Under the pieces are notes generated by a model. It made no database searches, was not told where the DNA came from, and worked only from the letters and a program-made list of their open reading frames with translations. This document shows positions 6,325 through 9,580 of a stretch of DNA of 9,580 nucleotides, in pieces. The DNA is from Pirellulales bacterium (lineage in GTDB: Bacteria; Planctomycetota; Planctomycetia; Pirellulales; Thermoguttaceae): positions 1 through 9,580 of the forward strand of contig JAUWJC010000122.1 of NCBI GenBank assembly GCA_030607895.1, written 5' to 3'. Position 1 is the stretch's first letter, and each line of letters starts with the position of its first letter. The position numbers and the translations under genes are program-made.

Positions 6325-8091
6325 TCAACGGCTAATCTTGATTCCGAGTTCCTGCAACTGGCGAGAATCGACATGGCCGGGTGCTCCGGTCATCAGGTCG
6401 GTCGCCCGCTGGGTCTTTGGAAACGCAATGCAATCGCGGATGTTGTCCAACTGGCCAAACAGCATTATCAACCGATCGATTCCCAATGCAATACCGGCGT
6501 GCGGCGGGGCACCGTATTGCAGGGCATCCAGCAGGAAGCCGAAGCTCTCCCGAGCGGTTTCTTCGTCGATACCCAGCAGGCGGAACACCTCCTGCTGGAG
6601 CTGCCGGTCGTGAATTCGGACGGTGCCGCCGCCGGCTTCGTTGCCGTTCACCACCAGATCGTAGGCTTGTGCCCGACACCTGGCCGGATCGGTCGCCAAC
6701 AGGTCGCGGTCCTTGGCCCGGGGTGTGGTGAACGGATGATGCATGGCCGCCCAGCCGTCCAATTCTTCGTCGTACTCGAACATGGGGAATTCGACTACCC
6801 AGGAGAAATGCATCTCGGCCGGGTCGTAGAGTTTCAACTCCGCACCGAGCCGCTTGCGCAGGCCGTACAGCGCCTTCGAGGTTACGTCGGCCCGATCGGC
6901 CACCAGCAGGAGCAGGTCGCCGGGCCGGGCGTCCATTTGCTGGGCAATCTTGGCCAACAGTTCGGCGCTGAAGTTCTTGGCGATTGGCGAAGCCAGCTTG
7001 CCGTGTTCATCGACCTTGAACCAGGCCAACCCCTTGGCGCCGAAGTCGCCCACGATGTAGCTGGTCAACTCGTCGATGCCCTTTCGAGAGTATTTTGCCG
7101 CCGCCCCTTTTGCGTTGATACCCCGGACCCGGCCGCCCGAGTCGGCCACGCCGCGAAACACGCGGAACTCCGCTTCGGCAGCCAGGTTGGTTATGTCGAT
7201 CAACTCCATGCCGAAGCGCAGGTCGGGCGCGTCGTGGCCGAACCGCTCCATCGCCTCATCGTAGGTCATTCGCGGCAGCGGTATCGGCACTTCCAGCCCG
7301 AGGATCTCCTTGGCCAGCCGGGCAACCAACCCGTCGATGACCCCCATCACGTCGTCGGCGTCCACAAAGGCCATCTCCAAGTCCAACTGCGTGAACTCCG
7401 GCTGCCGGTCTGCACGAAGGTCCTCGTCGCGAAAACATCGGGCGATCTGCACGTACCGATCGTAACCGGCGATCATCAGGATTTGCTTGGAAAGCTGGGG
7501 TGATTGGGGCAACGCATAGAACATACCTTGCTGCACCCGGCTGGGGACCAGATAGTCGCGGGCGCCCTCCGGTGTGCTGCGGCCGAGCACCGGGGTCTCC
7601 ACGTCGATGAATCCCAGTTCGTCGCAGTAATCGCGCATGACCTTAATCATGCGATGGCGCAGCAGCATCGTTTGCTGCATTTCGGCCCTTCGCAGGTCCA
7701 GGTAGCGGTACTTCAATCGCAGGTCCTCGCCCGGCAGTTCCTTCGCACCCGGTTGGAACGGCGGCGTCAAGCTGCGGTTAAGAACTTCCAAGTGCCTGGC
7801 CCGTAGCTCGATCTGGCCCGTGACCAGATTAGGGTTGACGGTTCCCTCGGGCCGTGGCGCCCCCTTGCCGGTGACGGCCACCACGAACTCGCTCCGCAGC
7901 AGCTTGGCCGAGGCCAGGGTTTCATCCCCGCTTTCGGGGGCAAAGACCACCTGTGTTCGGCCGTACCGATCGCGCAAATCGACAAACAGGACGCCGCTAT
8001 GGTCCCGATACGTGTCCACCCAGCCGCAGAGAGTAACCTCCTGGCCAACGTCTGACGCTCGGAGTTCGCCGCAAGTATGAGTTCGAAGCAA
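6325..8091 (-). CDS. aspS: Aspartyl-tRNA synthetase (bacterial type, probably non-discriminating)
   Basis: 588-residue class II synthetase that charges tRNA with aspartate in the cytosol; full bacterial length. The N-terminal OB-fold anticodon-binding domain includes LCGWVDTYRDHSGVLFVDLR (21-40). The class II core has motif 2 at CFRDEDLRADRQPEF (219-233) and LDLEM (236-240). The bacterial GAD insertion spans about 284-414, motif 3 is GIALGIDRL (533-541), and the tail ends at DSRQLQELGIKISR. H31 and the Gly at 83 (PEGT) match the residues reported for non-discriminating AspRS, where E. coli has Leu and Lys. The enzyme may therefore also make Asp-tRNA(Asn) for GatCAB. There is no ATG near the start. 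I prefer TTG 8091, which gives the family opening MLRTHTCGELR and has AGG 9 nt upstream; TTG 8109 in the same frame has no Shine-Dalgarno. It lies 170 bp after miaA. Confidence 0.95.
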   Translation of the reverse strand: MLRTHTCGELRASDVGQEVTLCGWVDTYRDHSGVLFVDLRDRYGRTQVVFAPESGDETLASAKLLRSEFVVAVTGKGAPRPEGTVNPNLVTGQIELRARHLEVLNRSLTPPFQPGAKELPGEDLRLKYRYLDLRRAEMQQTMLLRHRMIKVMRDYCDELGFIDVETPVLGRSTPEGARDYLVPSRVQQGMFYALPQSPQLSKQILMIAGYDRYVQIARCFRDEDLRADRQPEFTQLDLEMAFVDADDVMGVIDGLVARLAKEILGLEVPIPLPRMTYDEAMERFGHDAPDLRFGMELIDITNLAAEAEFRVFRGVADSGGRVRGINAKGAAAKYSRKGIDELTSYIVGDFGAKGLAWFKVDEHGKLASPIAKNFSAELLAKIAQQMDARPGDLLLLVADRADVTSKALYGLRKRLGAELKLYDPAEMHFSWVVEFPMFEYDEELDGWAAMHHPFTTPRAKDRDLLATDPARCRAQAYDLVVNGNEAGGGTVRIHDRQLQQEVFRLLGIDEETARESFGFLLDALQYGAPPHAGIALGIDRLIMLFGQLDNIRDCIAFPKTQRATDLMTGAPGHVDSRQLQELGIKISR

Positions 8092-8182
8092 TGCAGTGTT
8101 CCTAATCAACGGGAGCTGTGTGGTGAAGCAAGACTCGTAATTTTAGACAGATTGGGCCGAAGTGCAAAGGTCGCATCGGAGT

Positions 8183-8266
8183 TGTAAAGCCGCGACCAGT
8201 GGGCGCGGTATTCCCCGGCAGCGGCCCAACGACCCGAAAACCGCGACCACTGGTCGCGGCTTTACA
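8183..8266. repeat. REP-like inverted pair (GTAAAGCCGCGACC type) between miaA and aspS
   Basis: Two 26-bp copies, 8183-8208 (+) and 8241-8266 (-), match with one mismatch and face each other across 32 bp. Each is an internal hairpin, CCGCGACC-AG-TGGTCGCGG in the intact copy. The right copy overlaps the last codons of miaA: its outer TGTAAAG contributes the TAA stop at 8264-8262. A third copy lies at 9236-9261 just upstream of miaA. The remaining gap to aspS (8110-8182) shows no recognisable site. Confidence 0.8.
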
Positions 8267-9218
8267 GTAATTCTCGGACATCCGCCGCGGCAATCCGCCG
8301 AGCGACCGCGCCCGGGTCGATCTGGCCTGATACCGGCACGAAGCGACATTCGCTTAGGCCGCGGAACCAGGTGCCTTGGCGTTTGGCGAGTTGTCGGGTG
8401 TGTGTCTTGACCAGGTCCATGGTCTCGGGGAGGTCCTGGTTCTGCTGGAGATACTCGACCACCTCGCGATATCCAACGGCCTGCCCGGCCGTTTTGCTCA
8501 AACCACCCGGCCGGTCCAGCAGCCGGCGGACTTCATCGACCAACCCGGCGGCGAACATCCGGTCCACGCGGCGGTCGATTCGGCCAAGAAGCTCCTCGCG
8601 GGGCCAATCGAGCACGAACACCCGACACTCGTCGGCCGGTCGGCCCCCGTCGAACTGTTGCTGCATCTGGCTGATCGGCCGGCCTGTCTTCTCGTATACC
8701 TCGAGCGCCCGGACCAGGCGCCGCGTGTCGTTGGGGTGCAGCCGCCGGGCCGCTTGGGGGTCTACCTGGGTCAGGCGACGATGGAGCGATTCCCAGCCGT
8801 GCCGTTCGGCTTCTTCCCGCAGCTTGGCGCGCAATTCCGGATCGGCGGGCGGCCCTTCGAAGATACCCCGCAAAAGGCCTTTCAAGTAGAGCGGCGTGCC
8901 GCCGACAAACAGCACCTCACGGCCGCGATTCTTTATCTCGTCGATGCGGCCATGCGCCGCCTCGACATACTGTGCCAGGCTGTACTCCTCGTGCGGCTCG
9001 ATGATATCGACCAAATGATGCGGCACCGCTGCAAGCTGCTCGGCGCTCGGTTTTGCCGTACCGATATCCATACCCCGATAAAGCGCCATCGAGTCCAACG
9101 AAACAATCTCCGCCCCAACCAGCCGCGCCAACTCGACCCCAACCCCCGTCTTCCCGCTGCCGGGCGGGCCGGTTAGAAACCAACAGTCGAGTGCGGGAGT
9201 GGGAACAAGGTTCTGCAT
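8262..9218 (-). CDS. miaA: tRNA dimethylallyltransferase
   Basis: 318-residue enzyme that transfers a dimethylallyl group to N6 of A37 in tRNAs reading UNN codons, the first step towards ms2i6A; cytosolic. Landmarks: Walker-A-like GPPGSGKT (17-24, more usually GPTASGKT), DSMALYRGMDIGTAKP (42-57) with the catalytic Asp, PHHLVDI (66-72), GGTPLYLKGLLRG (106-118), HPNDTRRLVRALEVYEKTGRP (starting at 161), QAVGYRE (246-252) and KRQGTWFR (279-286) near the C-terminus. Length is normal (about 300-320) and no residue looks damaging. ATG 9218 has no clear Shine-Dalgarno. The TAA stop falls inside a repeat copy, and another copy lies 18 bp upstream of the start, so the gene is bracketed by one repeat family. 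Co-directional with aspS, so the two translation-related genes may share a transcript. Confidence 0.95.
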   Translation of the reverse strand: MQNLVPTPALDCWFLTGPPGSGKTGVGVELARLVGAEIVSLDSMALYRGMDIGTAKPSAEQLAAVPHHLVDIIEPHEEYSLAQYVEAAHGRIDEIKNRGREVLFVGGTPLYLKGLLRGIFEGPPADPELRAKLREEAERHGWESLHRRLTQVDPQAARRLHPNDTRRLVRALEVYEKTGRPISQMQQQFDGGRPADECRVFVLDWPREELLGRIDRRVDRMFAAGLVDEVRRLLDRPGGLSKTAGQAVGYREVVEYLQQNQDLPETMDLVKTHTRQLAKRQGTWFRGLSECRFVPVSGQIDPGAVARRIAAADVRELL

Positions 9219-9235
9219 GGAAGCCGCACCGACCG

Positions 9236-9261
9236 TGTAAAGCCGCGACCGGTGGTCGCGG
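9236..9261 (+). repeat. Single REP-like copy (GTAAAGCCGCGACC type) upstream of miaA
   Basis: The 26 bp starting TGTAAAGCCGCGACC and ending GGTCGCGG match the pair at 8183-8266 with one base different from the consensus. The copy lies 17 bp upstream of the miaA start, in its 5' leader if transcription starts further upstream. Its orientation is the same as the 8183 copy. Confidence 0.75.
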
Positions 9262-9380
9262 TAATCCCGGGCAGGAAGCGGTTAGTATCCCACGCCGTGG
9301 TTAAATGCGTCAAGTGCAGTGGAACCTTAGACAGTTACCGATCAAGTTCCGCGCAAGACGGTAAGAACTTATGAAACATT

Positions 9381-9452
9381 GGCTTGCGAGAGCGCGGCTT
9401 GCGGCTTCGCACCGCCACGCAAGCCACACCAAACGCGTGCGAAGCCGCAAGC
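9381..9452. repeat. Overlapping inverted repeats with GCTTGCGG core
   Basis: GCTTGCGGCTTCGCAC (9397-9412) is perfectly inverted at 9437-9452 (16-bp arms, 24-nt spacer). GGCTTGCG (9381-9388) is inverted at 9418-9425. The two pairs interleave, so the RNA or single strand could switch between alternative hairpins. This is the main structure in the gene-free end of the window (9219-9580); 9262-9380 shows no gene, RNA or promoter that I can support. Confidence 0.65.
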
Positions 9453-9500
9453 GGCCTAACCCGGACGAGCCGGAACCATACAGGATTTTCGATAGAGGTT

Positions 9501-9523
9501 TTTAGGTGTTTAGGTGTTTAGGG
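9501..9523 (+). repeat. Short tandem repeat, TTTAGGTG x 2.9
   Basis: Two exact 8-bp units TTTAGGTG (9501-9508, 9509-9516) are followed by TTTAGGG (9517-9523). It is too short to suggest a function; it may be a slippage-prone tract or the edge of a longer dispersed repeat. No gene is visible from here to the end of the window. Confidence 0.55.
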
Positions 9524-9580
9524 CTGTTAGGCTGGAAAAAGTTCGTGCGATTCCAAACGTCCGTTTTAGCCTTGAAATTA

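Noticed and set aside
6106..7503. Long + strand open frame (465 codons) opposite aspS
   Set aside because: Antisense to the conserved synthetase domains and shows no domain of its own; typical of codon bias at third positions.
8376..9176. + strand open frame opposite miaA
   Set aside because: The - strand has every MiaA motif in order; the antisense product has no recognisable feature.
8183..9261. CRISPR-like array from the repeated GTAAAGCCGCGACC copies
   Set aside because: Only three copies, in mixed orientation, irregularly spaced and separated by an entire gene; REP-like elements fit better.

Overview
This window looks like a piece of a high-GC bacterial chromosome, most likely from a planctomycete. 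The protein sequences have that flavour, for example the lipoprotein with a thioredoxin-like domain. The gene gaps are packed with short palindromic repeats of the kind I associate with Planctomycetota. The assignment rests on memory and pattern only, so it is tentative. I found no tRNA, rRNA, CRISPR array, phage gene or intact transposase gene.

Layout. Positions 1-193 hold three copies of a CGCAAGCAGTG repeat. On the + strand follow two divergent RraA/HMG-aldolase-like genes (194-940 and 1056-1697), separated by a REP-type paired palindrome, then a sodium:solute symporter (SSS) gene that has lost its middle (1722-2340). The three could once have been a small catabolic unit with two oxo-acid-handling enzymes and an importer. 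Everything after about 2500 is on the - strand. Read in its own direction it is: miaA (tRNA dimethylallyltransferase), aspS (aspartyl-tRNA synthetase), a lipoprotein with a thioredoxin-like fold lacking the CXXC pair, nadE (ammonia-dependent NAD synthetase, overlapping the lipoprotein gene by ATGA), a cardiolipin synthase gene that has also lost its middle, and an endonuclease/exonuclease/phosphatase (EEP) family gene.

Two themes stand out. First, the SSS and cls genes are broken in the same way: recognisable N-terminus, recognisable C-terminus in another frame, and most of the gene missing between them. Second, at least seven different palindromic repeat types occupy nearly every intergenic gap. 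One is a ~437 bp imperfect palindrome (3324-3760). At the 3' ends of miaA and the EEP gene, a repeat supplies, or directly abuts, the TAA stop codon.

No obvious new defence or biosynthetic system is present. The unusual content is the repeat landscape and the paired gene erosions.
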